From the NCBI GenBank assembly GCA_029339505.1, contig JAQISU010000041.1:8405501-8469500 (forward strand): a DNA stretch of 64,000 nucleotides, given 5' to 3'. Every line of letters starts with the position of its first letter. Position 1 is the stretch's first letter. A model generated the notes under the pieces. That model saw only the letters and a program-made list of their open reading frames with translations. It was not told the DNA's origin and searched no databases. This DNA comes from Unio delphinus. Taxonomy: Eukaryota > Mollusca > Bivalvia > Unionida > Unionidae. This document shows positions 36,968 to 49,022 of this stretch, one piece after another. Made by a program: the position numbers and the translations under genes.

Positions 36968-36969
<2 letters not shown>

Positions 36970-37191
36970 CTGAGTATTGCTCTCGTGCATTATTCCAACG
37001 ATGGTTGCGATCAACTTTGCATGGTCCTCAAGCCTCCGTTCCAAGAACTCGAGGATATTAAGATCATCCTCAGCACAATTTTGTATCACTTGTAGATCAC
37101 TATATATACTTAAAATGTAGTCCTGTAGCTCACTAGTTAAAGTTTCTTGAATAAAGAGCAGTAAAATCACTAATAAAAGTATATATTGCAT
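36968..37191 (-). CDS. Possible first exon of a secreted protein
   Basis: From ATG 37,191 leftward: a strongly hydrophobic MQYILLLVILLLFIQE segment looks like a signal peptide, followed by an acidic, helical, Leu/Ile-spaced stretch containing LNILEFLERRLEDHAK. At the edge of the (AAT)n tract the sequence CAG|GTTATT could be a splice donor. It starts just inside the right inverted repeat and points into the unit. I found no downstream exon, so it may be a chance frame. Confidence 0.25.
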
Positions 37192-37199
37192 GGTATTTT

Positions 37200-37817
37200 C
37201 GCTCGTCTAAATCCGGAATGTTCCGAAGTTAAAATAGCGAGGTTGTCATAGCCAGAGCGACCTCTAGCGAAGACGTCCTTGGTAATTCTCGAACCACGAA
37301 TGAAAAGTTTCAAGCTGTAAATGCATAGACTGAATACACAAACGATACATCTTAACACTCTTAATGAAATGGATCTTTCGTCGCAAACAGCTGCATACAA
37401 CGTGAGAATTAAGGATTCTCGACATATGATATTCACATTCCAACCACCGCTATGTAATTCAAAATATACATTGTAAAACGTGAAATTGGATTTCTCGACA
37501 GGTACAATCTAAAAACTCAACATATGAAATGGATCATTCAACTACCGCTATGTATTTCAAACACCACAATTTGAAAGCTCAACATATAAAATATAACTTT
37601 CAACCACTACTGTTTGATTCAACAGATACAATCTAAAATCTCGGCCTACGAAATGGAACTTTAAGGACAAAAATAAAATCTCGGCCTACGAAATGGAACT
37701 TTAAAGGACAACGATTTATGATTCAACACGTGAAATTGGATATCTCGACATACGACATCGAAATTTCAACGGCAAAGTTCTGATTGGACCAGCTTTTGTC
37801 CGCTACGGCGCCTCATA
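37200..37817 (-). repeat. Right terminal inverted repeat of the HECT unit
   Basis: Inverted partner of 20,810-21,400. The outer 280 bp are near-identical, and the inner part is diverged with extra 62-bp type units (37,400-37,560). It contains an internal 40-bp direct duplication sharing CTCGGCCTACGAAATGG. Confidence 0.85.
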
Positions 37818-37823
37818 AAAAGG

Positions 37824-38100
37824 TTAGTATTAGAACTGGTCGGTCTGGTGTTAGGATCTGACATGTCAAAATAATGCTACATGACTGCCGGATAATGCTT
37901 AAGTGGTAGACATCACAATGAACCGTCACACTTCAGTCACCGTAATGATATGACTGAAAATTGTTAAAGATACGTCAAAAACATAATTCACACACGCGCA
38001 CACTAATATAGGCTGTATGTGAAAAACCAATCCGAATGACACTGAGTTAATGATTTATTCCCCTATCACACTCGTTGATAAAGAATATATCAATCATACT
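37824..38100. other. Spacer between two mobile elements
   Basis: No gene visible. It joins the right target duplication of the HECT unit to the next inverted-repeat element. Confidence 0.5.
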
Positions 38101-39004
38101 AGCAGCAGAGAGCTAGCGACCGACACCAAAAAGTGGCGTCGACCTTCAGCTCACCCACCCACCCCCAATCGAGGCCCCATTTTACAATCTGGGTCTAGAC
38201 AGAGTGCTGATTCGATCTGAGGCAAGGCTGTTTTGTTAATCTCCAAAGACCAACCAGAGACCAATCAGAGCCTTGTATAAAATATCTAAAGGAATTGACT
38301 TCGACCAAACTGATTTATTCGTTTCCAAAGTCCAATCCGATTTTTGTGCAAAACAGGAAAAAGAAAATGACTTGCGACCAAGCTACTTATTGCTAAATTT
38401 CTATTGAATAATTTTCTTGGAGAATTGTTGTAATTTTCTTTCTATTTGATTTGAACACCCCCACCGCTCGGCAAATCGATAAGTGCGAAACGAAATTTTA
38501 AAATGATATTTTAGATATTCAGAGGGCTGTCCTGACTGAAGTTTGATTTGTAATCAAATACATACACCCGAAATGAACCCCGGGTGCTATGAAATCTGCA
38601 CCCCTATTGGGGATCGGAAGGAGGCCCAGGCAAGTGAATATGGGTTAAGTTTACAAATACCTATTCAATGATATTTCATCTTTTCCAATCGGTCTCAGAC
38701 CTCCCTGTCGCCTGTTCCTGGAATAGTACTTGAAGCAAGTTTCCACATGATTTTCTTATTTAAAATTCTATGTAAAGTTCTATTTTCCAACATGTTGATA
38801 CTACGGTTAAATATTTTTTGATACATTACAAGATCGATTACTACACAAGTTACTTTCCTTCATGACATTTATACCAGCAGTGATACTAATGGTAATCACA
38901 GAGAATCTATAAGCATATTCGCACGTATGAACAGGTAGACATATATACAGATCACAAATTAACAGTATGCGTATATTTACTAAACTGAGAATTTATTTTT
39001 ACTT

Positions 39005-39250
39005 TCAGAGGAACATCTTTCTGTATAATCTCTGCGTCATTAATCCTGATGTCATCGGAATCGGTTTGTTAATATTGTTCCGATATCTTCGTCCACCACA
39101 GGATACAGATAATTGTGTCATTCCCTTGACAATAACGCCACATTTCAGATATGGTTTTGGTAAAGTATTGCAAAGCCAAATACTATTCGCTCGCCTCACC
39201 ACAAAAATATGTTCAACAAGGTTTAACAGATCTGATCATGGGCCGTCGAA
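39005..39250 (-). pseudogene. Remnant of the Cys-rich protein of element A
   Basis: Reads KPYLKCGVIVKGMTQL and SCGGRRYR, aligning with the segment after residue 40 of the 9,510-9,833 protein. DNA similarity extends about 200 bp with a deletion in the basic part. The N-terminal CxxxC half is missing. Confidence 0.7.
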
Positions 39251-39305
39251 CACTGTTTTGCTCCTGTTATATAATATTTCGATAAAGTTCAATTAAAGAA
39301 AATAC

Positions 39306-39444
<139 letters not shown>

Positions 39445-40359
39445 AAAGAATAATTAAACCGTTGCAAAGCAGCTGAGAGAAAAGTACTTTAAAATAACTG
39501 GTATAACACCAACTTTTCAAAGGTAACAAAATGCATCCAAAACGAAGCGAAATAAAATCATTATTAACCGCGATGAAAATTGAAAGTTTAGCCGAGAATG
39601 AACCACACCACACCACACCACCAGGTTTGATTTCGAAAGAAAACGTCCCGTCCACCGTTTGAGTACCATTTACACGAATTTATCAAATATCCAAAAAAAA
39701 ATAGTATGCGCAATATGGTACAGTTACTAGTTTGTCAACTTTCAAGACAGATTACGATGGTATTTTGGTTTATTTCATCCTGAATAAAAATATATCGGCG
39801 GTTGTATTTAAGATTATCATGTGGAAAGCTACTTCAGGTTCTATTCCAGGAACACGCAACTGAAACATTGTCGGCGTTAAAAAAATGTTACAAAATGAGA
39901 GATGGGCCTGCGACCGGCTGGATAAAGACAAAATATCATTGGATGCGTAATTGTACATTTGTAAATCCAAGTGCACTTGTCTGGAACCCCTCCCGATCCC
40001 GAATTGGGTAAAAGTTTTATAGCACTCAGGGTTCACGTCATTACAAAATAGAATTAAGTCTTGACATCACTCTGAATCTCTCAAATTTCGTTGTAACATT
40101 TCGTTTCGCACTTATCAATTTGCCGAACGGTGAGGGTATTCAAACACAAAATAACAAAACCTGAAACAATTACCAAAGATATTTACTTAATAGGTACTCA
40201 ACATCAATCAGATTGGCCTTTGATGATTGAAAAAATAGTGTTGCCACAGATAAAATCAACACTCTTACAGAAGCGGATTGTAAAGTGGGGTCTTAATGGA
40301 GAGTTTCCTCTTCAAGGTCGACGCAACTTTTGAGTGGTCGTTAGCCCCCTTTTACTGCT

Positions 40360-41129
40360 GTACTTGTTTAAATAGTTCATTCCCTGATCATATCGAAGAT
40401 TTATAGCTCAACTGCATTCATCTTTAGACTCTGTGCCCGATCACAGGAATTCAGAATAGCATGGATCATTTCGAAGTTTTCAAGCTCAACTGCATTCCAC
40501 CTAGCAGTAATTTTCAAGACTGCTATCTGGCATCCATCTCATCTCTGAAAACAAACACACAAGTCATAACTACTGCCATACTTTCTTCAATGAAATTAGA
40601 AATTTAGGTGTTTACTTTGTCATCGTCTGTTCCTATTAATTTCATGTAAGTGACTTTCATTTTTGATATGAACTAATTATAATTATGTGAGAAAACTTTT
40701 AAAGGAATAAAACATGATCAAGTTATCTCCCTTACATCATACAAGATATGTCCAAGGGAAATTGCCGTTTTCAGTCCTTTTTATGGTTATGATAAAATTA
40801 AGAGTGAAATTGAAGTAATTCAGGCAAAACTGGTTTACTATTTTCTGACGATAAACTTTACAAGTTTGAAAAGTTTATTTCCCACTTACCCAAGTTAAAT
40901 ATTTTGAATTCCATGTGTAGCACCAAAATTGATTACATGCCTGTACATTATTACATTAGATATTACATATACATTATACATTATTTAACCTTTAATTTCA
41001 GCACTGTTCTACCTGAAATGTTGGTGCTTGTAAAGGAAGTAATAATAATTGAGTTTTGGGACTGACCCATTAATACTTTGAATACTTTATTTCAGGAGTT
41101 CTAAATGCAGTTCTTTGATCCATTTGTTT
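40360..41129. other. Spacer before element B
   Basis: AT-rich, no gene recognised. Confidence 0.5.
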
Positions 41130-42579
41130 GAATAAGACGCTTTCTTATTCGATGAAACCAAATTAGGTACAATTGTTACTTACACAAATGGAGAAAATCC
41201 TCAATATACGTACTTAAGGTCGTATATGCTTGCTTATGCTTCTATTAAATTACTTTCGAAGATAAATAGATTTTCTGACACCTCATTTAGAGTACCCACT
41301 AATTCATTTTATATAGATGTTAAAGATAAAGAAGCAGTGGCTGAATTCACTAATTCAGACGAGAGTTGGGGATCATGGGGAATTAAAAACGAAATACTGC
41401 GTGATTATTACAAATCAGGAGATGTTACAATTGGAAATAATTACTTGAAAAATAATCAGATATCAGAACTATCTAATGCACCGTCGTGTTCCGATCCAAT
41501 ATGCAGGTATAAAACCAGTTACTTAAACGGCTGTGGTAGGTCAGGGAAGACGACTCGTGCGATTGAATTCTTTCGAGGGAAATCAAACATGATTGTGCTA
41601 ACACCAGCACACAGACTTGCAGTAGAGATGAAACAACGAGGAATTAATGCTTGCGCATATCAGTTTCTTTTGATGGAAAGGTGACAAATGGACTACTGAT
41701 CGAATGGGCGAGAAATATATTCCTGAAATCATTATTTGGGATGAGATATGAACAGTGTCGTTAGATGTATTATAAAAATTTCTTGACTGGCTATTGCTAG
41801 TGAATGCAAAAGTGATAATGTGTGGCAGTCATGGTCAACCACCACTATTTGTCGGTTTTTCCCCACATAATTGGCTGAAGAATTTTGTAGACTATTATGA
41901 AGAAATTAATACCGATCATAGAGCACTTGATAAACAATTACGCGAGTTCAAACAACTAATAAGATTACAACCAGATAGAATCCAATGTGATATAGCGCGT
42001 GAAATAATTTCAGAAACCCCATTAAATGATTTCTGGTAATCGTGTAGACCAAATGATTTGATAGTGGCAAGTAGAAAGATAGTCAGAGACACACTTCAGA
42101 TGAAATTATTTAACACGCATAAAGAAAAATTTGCAACACTTCCAGTGCCGCTGTGTTATAGGCCTACGGATACACGAAGACAAAATATCGAAGCAGATAT
42201 TCCAGGCCTGACAGAAAAGCAGATTCTCATGTTAAATGATATGGTGTTAGTTGATATCAATGTCGTCGAAGATGCATTGCGTGCTGATAAATCCCCATGG
42301 AAGCTAGGTTACGCAGCGACGATACATTCTTCGCAGGTGTTGACTAGTTCCGATACAATTGTTTGGTTCATAGATAATCGCATCGAATGGTCGAATTTAG
42401 TTTATCTTGCGGTGTCCAGAGTACAAAGAATAAATCAACTTCGAAGAGTTGGTTTAGACTATAATGACACTACAATAAGTGATATTGTCAGCGACGATAT
42501 ATTTTTTAAAAAAAACTCTCTGGTTATAAAATTTGATACTGATGCCGAGTTTATAATCACACTAAAACAACAACAGTAG
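41130..42579 (+). pseudogene. DNA polymerase-helicase fusion, C-terminal half, broken (element B)
   Basis: Similarity to the A copy starts at GACGCTTTCTT (about 41,130). Readable parts include polymerase motif C (in A: RIATDS; here RVPTNSFYI, with the aspartate lost), then helicase Walker A GRSGKTT (A has GGSGKTT), VLTPAHRLA, a GSHGQPP motif III (Asp lost) and YAATIHSSQVLTS, where the QG of motif V reads QV. Frames 41,226-41,684, 41,794-42,039 and 42,058-42,579 are separated by one frameshift and stops. The palindromic element entered at the last codons: the TAG at 42,577 belongs to the insert. Several key residues are changed, so this copy decayed independently of A. Confidence 0.8.
42569..42574. 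repeat. Target-site duplication AACAAC, left
   Basis: Direct copy of 54,531-54,536. The element A homologue carries the sequence once. Confidence 0.85.
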
Positions 42580-42800
42580 TATATGGGGGCACTCTAGCGT
42601 CAAGGGAAAATCCAGTCAAAAAGGGCTTGGGCAAATCTAGCGTCAAGGGGAATTTAACATGGGGAAATGTAACTAGGAGTGAATGGGGAATTGAACATAG
42701 CGACAAGGATTGGGTCACTTTAGCGTCAATGGGACCGTAACGTTAAACATGGATATATCAGAATTGGTGTCAATGGGAATTTAACATAAGAATCTCACCT
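42575..42800. repeat. Subterminal degenerate repeats of the palindrome, left
   Basis: CTAGCGTCAAGGG-like words recur at 42,594, 42,637, 42,697, 42,720 and 42,764. The spacing is near multiples of about 21 bp, with GGGGAATTTAAC-like words between them. The mirror set is at 54,305-54,530. Plausible origin or terminal-protein sites, by position only. Confidence 0.6.
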
Positions 42801-43396
42801 GAAGTTCTAAGGGAATTGAACATTGGTGACTTCATTGTGTTTAAAGAGGGTCGAAAATATTTATAGGGTAAAATAGACTTGTAGGGAGAAAGGGCTGATA
42901 GGGACAAACATAGACATACAGAAAGAAACATGGGTTCAAAACATTTATTCAAGTATATACATAGGCTCTCTGGCCTGTGCTTTGGTCTAAGCACTATCCA
43001 TTTAAAACATTCAAATCTGAACATAGAACAAATCTTTGATCTAGAAAAAATACTTTTATAATTAAATTGTATGCCTTCAAAAAGACCTCACTTTACATAC
43101 AATGCATACGCATTTCATATAAGAATTTTACTTTTCATACAACAATTAATATCCATTTTTTAAGAAAAAAGCTAAACCAAAACAAGTAACAAACAATCAA
43201 ATAGGAGAAAGTTCATGTTGCTTTCTATATCCGTCACACACATGGTTTAAAATCTGGTCAGCTATCGCTTGTGTCCCAGCGTAGATGTTTCCCATTACGT
43301 ACCCTTTTCATTCGTAAATCTGCTTGAGTCTTACGCTCGATACTTGGTGTGTGAAATGATTCATCTTTCTCGCTTGGCAGTGTTAGTCACAATGAA
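42800..43396. other. Non-coding outer part of the left arm
   Basis: 3' flank of polymerase copy a. No frame with recognisable content. Repeated inverted at 53,709-54,304. Confidence 0.6.
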
Positions 43397-46300
43397 CTAT
43401 TGGTCTTGGACGATGTCCCTTTTTATATGCTGTCCAATCTCGACGTGACCGTACGGTAAAGTGAAGTGATTGGGAAGCCGCACTCTCTTCTGGTACACGA
43501 TTTGATAGACTTTTTCCAAAGACCTACTGACGATTTGGTGTGTGGCTAACCGTACGATCTTGTGCGGTTCGTGGGTAGTCACTTTAAAAGTTTCATCCTG
43601 TCCAGACTGCAAGGCTTCTTGTAGTACGTCAATGTTCACCACTTGACTGGTGCGATAATTGAGAGTCAATCCTTTTACTTTACATTCGGTGTGCATATCT
43701 CCTTGTAGGTCTCGGTATTCGTAGCCGTAGTTTTTAGGACCACCACTTGCAAAACTTAGAATCTTATCGTCGGGATGTTCATCGGTCCAGGCTCCTAAAC
43801 GGTCTCCTTCGATGGTAGGGTTGCACTGGTTCGGTCGGTGAATGTAGATGCAACTGTCTGTGTCAAAATACAGGACGCGATCTCCTAGCAGTTCTAACAC
43901 TTCGTACAATTTTAAGCGAGCGTGGGCTGTCACGTAAGCCGCAATGATGACATTTCCAAATTTGTCGGCTTCTACAAAGTCTAGTTCTTCTTCGTAATTG
44001 ACTAAGATCAAGTCCTCACGAATGAAGTCCACGTGTTTGATGACTTTGGTTTTGTCGTGAATCATCTGGAAGTAGCGGGAAGGTTCGGACAAATACTCCG
44101 TCTTGGGTAAAGACGGTCGTTGTGCCATTTTACCCCACAAACAATTGAACATGACTTTGGCAAACGATCGCCTTCCTTCGTTTTTCTCGATGTGGTCTAA
44201 TGTGATGCCTTCCTGCTCCCGATATTTTTCTTTGAATATATTTTGGTCTTCGGGAGTGTGGCACCAGGACGGATAGCCGCTAGCTTCTTGTTTTAGTTTT
44301 AAAAAAGCATCCACGCAGTCTGCAAAAATACCTTTCTGTGTCTCGTTGCCCTTATGGTATTGTTGTGTCTTGGGAAAGTGGTAAATTTCGTGCACTTCTA
44401 ACAGTCGGTATCCCAGGTCCAGAGCTTTAAACAATTCCACGCTCACCCACGTTCCTGTCAAGGCGCGTTCTTCCAGGCTGTGCTGACAAGGTTGATCTTG
44501 GTTGCACGTTTCGGCACATGTGCGACACAAAGGAAACATCAGTTTTCCTTGGCAATGGTGAGGTAAAACGGGATGGTACAAGTCTGTGGGAGGCAAGACT
44601 TTGCACTTGATCAATCCTTCATACTGACGTATGTGGTCCAAGTCAATGTGTTCTGTCATCAGTTCTGGGTGCCCTACGGGAAAGTGACTATATTTGCAGA
44701 CGTACGGATACAGCGAACACACGTCCAAGTATTTGATTTCTTCTCCTTTCTCTTCATCCGCTTGGTACAGCAAACAAGTAGCATTCGTTCGTCCTCCATA
44801 CAAACTATCCCGAGGGTTCAATGGGTCCACCAACTTGTAACTTTCTACGATGCGTTTAAACTCGGGATCAGTTTTCAAACGCTGATCATACTCGTGTTCC
44901 CACATTTCCACTACCTGGTAAACTTGCTGTTCTAACTTGAAACGTCGTTGACAAGTTGTCTGGTACAAATCTTCCATAGTCCGTTGTAAAAATTGATTTT
45001 TGGTGTCACGCTGAGGGTAGCACATAGGGCATCCGTGAAATAAGCATCCCTTAAACTCGTACACAATTTGAGGGTTTTTTAAGTCCCAACCATCCACCGA
45101 ATACGTTCCGATGGTCTTTTCGCCTCCTCCGTTGCGAGAGTGTTGGATCCATTTGTTTTCCTTGTCACACAAGTAATGGAGCCAGCGTAGGGCTTTGACA
45201 GAGTATTGCCGTTTGACAAAGTTCGTCGTTTGAGGACTGATGACAGCTAGAGTATTTTCAGGCATGAAGCATTTTCGGTACACTAAGGAACATGCTTTGG
45301 CGATGGTACAAGCTTCTTTCAAAGGATCGATCCCTCCGTACTCCATGAACAATTCTCGAAATTTTCCACAGCAACGTCGTAAAATGTCCACGTCAGATCG
45401 ACAGTACTTTAACATTTCTTCTTGAAAGTCAAAAGGGTCCGAGGCGTGAGTCTGGTACCAAGCGAAGAAAGCTTCTCGTTGTTCGGTACGCATGTTGTCG
45501 GGGTCGTAATAGTGAGCCTCCGGCAAATGGGGTAGAACGGTACGCTGATTGGCTTCGGTATTGAAAAAGTGTGGAAAATAACCTTTAGCCATTTCTGGCA
45601 TTCCAAACGTTTTAGGCATGCGACTCAATGGCATGGCCAAGTAACTCATCGAATCTTTAAACTGCACTTGTCCTACTTGCATGTAAATGATTTTGGCTCC
45701 GTTCAAAGTCACTTTAGGACGTTCGGTACTTTATTCCGTATAGTATCTGAGCAGAAATTGCCCATCGTATCCCGAGAAATTGTGAGCCATGACCGTGGCA
45801 TGGCGATGACAATCTCCGTAACGTTCGATGTCTTCTGGACTCCACGTCTCATCGATGGGGTTTAAGATCCTTTGGACAAAATTGACCAAGGTGTTAGACC
45901 CTCGAAATATTTTTTCACGTCCTCCAGGAATCTTGCTACAGTGAGGGCAATGACTAAAGATGGGCTCTTGGATACAATGATCGCACGCTCGATGAGCCAC
46001 GCAGAAATTGGGAATGTGAGTACCGGTCTCTTGCATGCATTCGAAATCAAAAAAGATAAAATTTCCTTTTTTCTGGGTATCTTCTGGTTGGGGTTGGTAT
46101 TTTTGAATGAAGCATTCGTGATCCAAATCCACGATTTGGCGACAAATGTGACATAGTTTCTTACCTCGACAAACGTGAAACTTGGCACTATTGGTACGTA
46201 TGCCTTGTCCACAAGTAGGGCACAATCTCAGGAGTTGACAAGCATTTTTCTGCTGTGAACCTTGCATCTTCAAATGTTGTTGGTAACAGGTAGGACTGAC

Positions 46301-47464
46301 AAAAGTGCGCTGACAAACATGGCAATGCACTCTTTCTTTTCCTTTGTCCAGACAAGGTTTAGAGGCCAAACATTCCTCACATTTTGATCCACAATACTTG
46401 TGTTGTTCTCGATTGTTATAACCATCGTCACATTTTTCACAGTAGTAACTGTATCCCAGGAATCCAGTGATACTGGTAATGGTATCAAAATGCTCATCGT
46501 GATGATAGACGTGAATGTATTTTCCGTCTTTGAAATCGTGGCCTCGAAACAAAAGAGGTCCACGCACTTCTTGAGGGTGTACTTTCAAGGTGTAACGTGG
46601 AGCCAAGACGTCTTGCAACTTTTGCATTTCTGGAATGCCGCAAAGGGTGTCTTTGGATATCCCCGCTTGCTGTAACAGGAGTTCTGCTTCACTTCTTTGT
46701 TTGGCTCGGTCCGATTGTTGAATAGTTTTCCAGGCTCTTTTCCATTCTGCCGTGTCGTTCTTGTTGGCATACGTTCGTCCCACGACGAAAGCACGGGCTA
46801 AACACATCTGGTCTTGAGGATTGTTAATTCGGACGAGGCTTAGTTTGGTGTTGCGAAGGTTGTCGACCAATAATACTTTTTTGCGTCCTGTCCCCTGGGG
46901 AAGAGACACGTGGGTCATGAACAGTGTGGCTTTTCCGTCGGCGATGTGAAACTTGTCATTGGATTGTTGCACATGTTGAATCTTGTCGATGACTTTAGAA
47001 GGTGTCAGTTCTGATGGACTGCTAAACTCGATCCAAACAGGAGACTTCAAACCGTCGTGATGAATGGAAAGTGTCAAGCGATCGTCTTCTTTGCATTGGC
47101 ATCGTAGTTTCAGTGAGGTTAACAAAGAGTTTTACAAATCGGCGATGAACCCTTCTGCTTTCTCCAAAGGTACTTCCGACTTGAAATCTTTAATTTTCAC
47201 CGTGTACCTGTAGGCTGTAGTTCTAAATTTTCTAGAGGAGCGTTTTTCCGTCTCTCGAATGTGGTAATACGTTTCGGGTGATACTGGTGGACTTTGGTTT
47301 GGAATTTGCTCTCTCGGTCTGGCCGCAGACGTGGAAGGTATCGGTTCAGGTTCGCTCATGTCTTCGATTTGAGCAAACACTTCTTTACGTGTGTGAGGCG
47401 ATACGTCACGTCGCTGCCTCTTACCTTCTTCTTCTTTCTCACTGAAATCGTGCGATCGTTTCAT
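43397..47464 (-). pseudogene. Family B DNA polymerase, copy a (left arm)
   Basis: Replicative polymerase of the DNA_pol_B_2 (protein-primed) type. Reading from ATG 47,464: a 110-residue charged N-terminal part, TAA at 47,132-47,134, then the same frame with a Cys/His-rich zinc-binding region (CEKCDDGYNNREQHKYC, CHVCQRTF). The exonuclease motifs are FFDFECMQE, AHNFSGYDGQF and YCRSDVDIL. The palm motifs are A (DVCSLYPYV), B (KVMFNCLWGK) and C (YFDTDSCIYI). A second in-frame TAA at 45,731-45,733 separates the exo II region from the rest, where copy b has CAA. Apart from these two stops the frame is continuous to 43,397, about 1,355 codons. Catalytic residues are preserved. Transcription starts near the centre of the palindrome. 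Confidence 0.9.
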
Positions 47465-47508
47465 CCCAATTACTGATTCAGAAATGATTTAACTAAGTTC
47501 GATTTCTC

Positions 47509-47518
47509 TTTATATATA
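47509..47518 (-). promoter_or_regulatory. TATA box of polymerase copy a
   Basis: TATATATAAA on the minus strand about 45 bp before ATG 47,464. Identical sequence and spacing at copy b. Core promoter assignment is by sequence only. Confidence 0.5.
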
Positions 47519-48065
47519 CCCCTATGTACCTCTAGTCATGATAATGACTTGGTATATTTCACAAGGGCAAGTGAAAGTCCAACAGTTTGGAAGCCCTGGA
47601 TGACTTATGCAAACGACAATAGTACGTCTGAAACACCTCATGCATCTTGACGGCCCTTCGATTTAAATCCTACCACGAAAAGAAAAAGGTTGCAAGAAAA
47701 GGAAAAAAAACTAGACAGTTGGTGTCATCAAGAGCTCCAGATACTGTACTGTACTGCTAGAACACGTACGTACTCCATCTAGAAAACATCGCTACTTGAC
47801 TACAATGTCTCATTCTCTTTGTCACTTCTACTTTGCTGTTGACCGCGATATCTACCAACACTGATTTAACACACGTCTTTCTTCATTTGATATTTAAAAA
47901 AATAATAAACCCATTTTTAAAATAACTACCCCTTTTTGACAACAGCGACGATGTCTCCTCCTACTCTTACTACTGTTGCTACACCTACAACGGCGATCTT
48001 TCATCTTTCAAAGCATGAGTCAGAGTAAGTTAGTGAAGTTGTGCGGAGGTGTATAAACAACAACT

Positions 48066-49022
48066 GTCAAGACCCTATGTTCCAGTTCTGTTTGTGACAA
48101 TAATTTGTGATACTTCACATTTTCTAAAGTGCAAATGTGTGCAAGTCGTACAAAAGTTATGTGATTATAGCTTTTGACACTTTGAACAGGTACTTCACTT
48201 CATAAGTGTCAAGAAAAAATTACTATCAGATTTTTACCATTATACAAAACACGCACGCACTTGCAATGTGACATGAATCTGCACTTCCATATTTGTGGAT
48301 ATCCCACAGACCCGGCGCAACATACAGAGTTGGCTAAGAACTGTAGGAATATCACACCATTGTTTCAGAAATACCAACAACAAAAATTATGTGTATCTTC
48401 CCCGTTCCACCTTTTATTAGTGTTTGGGTATGTTCTCTAAAAACACAAACAATATGGAACAAAATTAAATTTTGAATTACAAATTCTCTCTTTATAAATT
48501 TTTTCTTGTGCATGTCAGATTACATTCAATGCCTTCTCCAAGTGAAAGACATTTCTACACGTCATTGCGTTTGTTAAATTCGGTTGTTTGTTTTTTGGGT
48601 GTTAGTAATCGGTTATATTTAATTCTATTTTTTTATGTATTTTTTCTTTTATAGAAGATGTAAGATTGTTGATTGCTGTAACGGTAGAGAGAGAATGGTA
48701 TTCCTGATTTTAAAAATATCACGACTCTTTTACGTTTTGTATAGTATATTTTCCTTACGAAATCTCACACACATCTCACTGACATACTTATTCCTTTAGG
48801 GAATAAACCACTATTGTAAAATATCACAAGAATGAAATGCAGACAGCCTACTAAAATCATTCTGTCAAAAACGTTTTGTGAAGTTCTCACAGAATAGTAC
48901 ATCCAAACATGTTTTGGTGTATTTCGCAATAAGACTGATATTTCTACGATGGTGCGATTTTTTGTGCATAAGTTTTATTGTTTGGAAAGTGACTAGTGGA
49001 CAGGTGTAAGTTTTAGAAAGAA
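48066..49022. other. Unique centre of the palindrome
   Basis: 957 bp of AT-rich single-copy DNA between the arms. The longest frames are about 60 codons, without motifs. It may hold part of an ancestral element that was not duplicated, or a fold-back point. Confidence 0.7.

Larger units (their letters stand above)
20810..37817 (+). mobile_element. 17-kb terminal-inverted-repeat unit carrying a HECT gene
   Basis: The ends are inverted copies. The left starts TATGAGGCGCCGTAGCGG at 20,810 and the right ends with its exact reverse complement at 37,817. Immediately outside on both sides is AAAAGG in direct orientation (20,804-20,809 and 37,818-37,823), a candidate 6-bp target duplication. The interior holds the HECT gene, a decayed LINE in one intron and low-complexity DNA, but no recognisable transposase. 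It would therefore be non-autonomous. Superfamilies with 6-bp duplications include Polinton and, from memory, IS3EU; I cannot decide between them. The alternative is two unrelated inverted copies of a short repeat. Confidence 0.6.

Noticed and set aside
36820..37095. Poly-Asn protein on the plus strand as a firm gene
   Set aside because: Most of it is the (AAT)n run. Only the signal-like start is of interest, and I kept that as a weak finding.
40130..40333. 67-residue frame as a gene
   Set aside because: It falls within the right arm of the 38-40 kb inverted-repeat element and matches non-coding sequence of the left arm.
45569..46675. Plus-strand frames inside the left arm and their mirror images in the right arm
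   Set aside because: Antisense or alternate-frame shadows of the polymerase genes. They recur only because the arms are copies.
43397..47464. Calling copy a or b a working polymerase gene
   Set aside because: Catalytic motifs are intact, but each copy carries a private lesion in addition to the shared stop.
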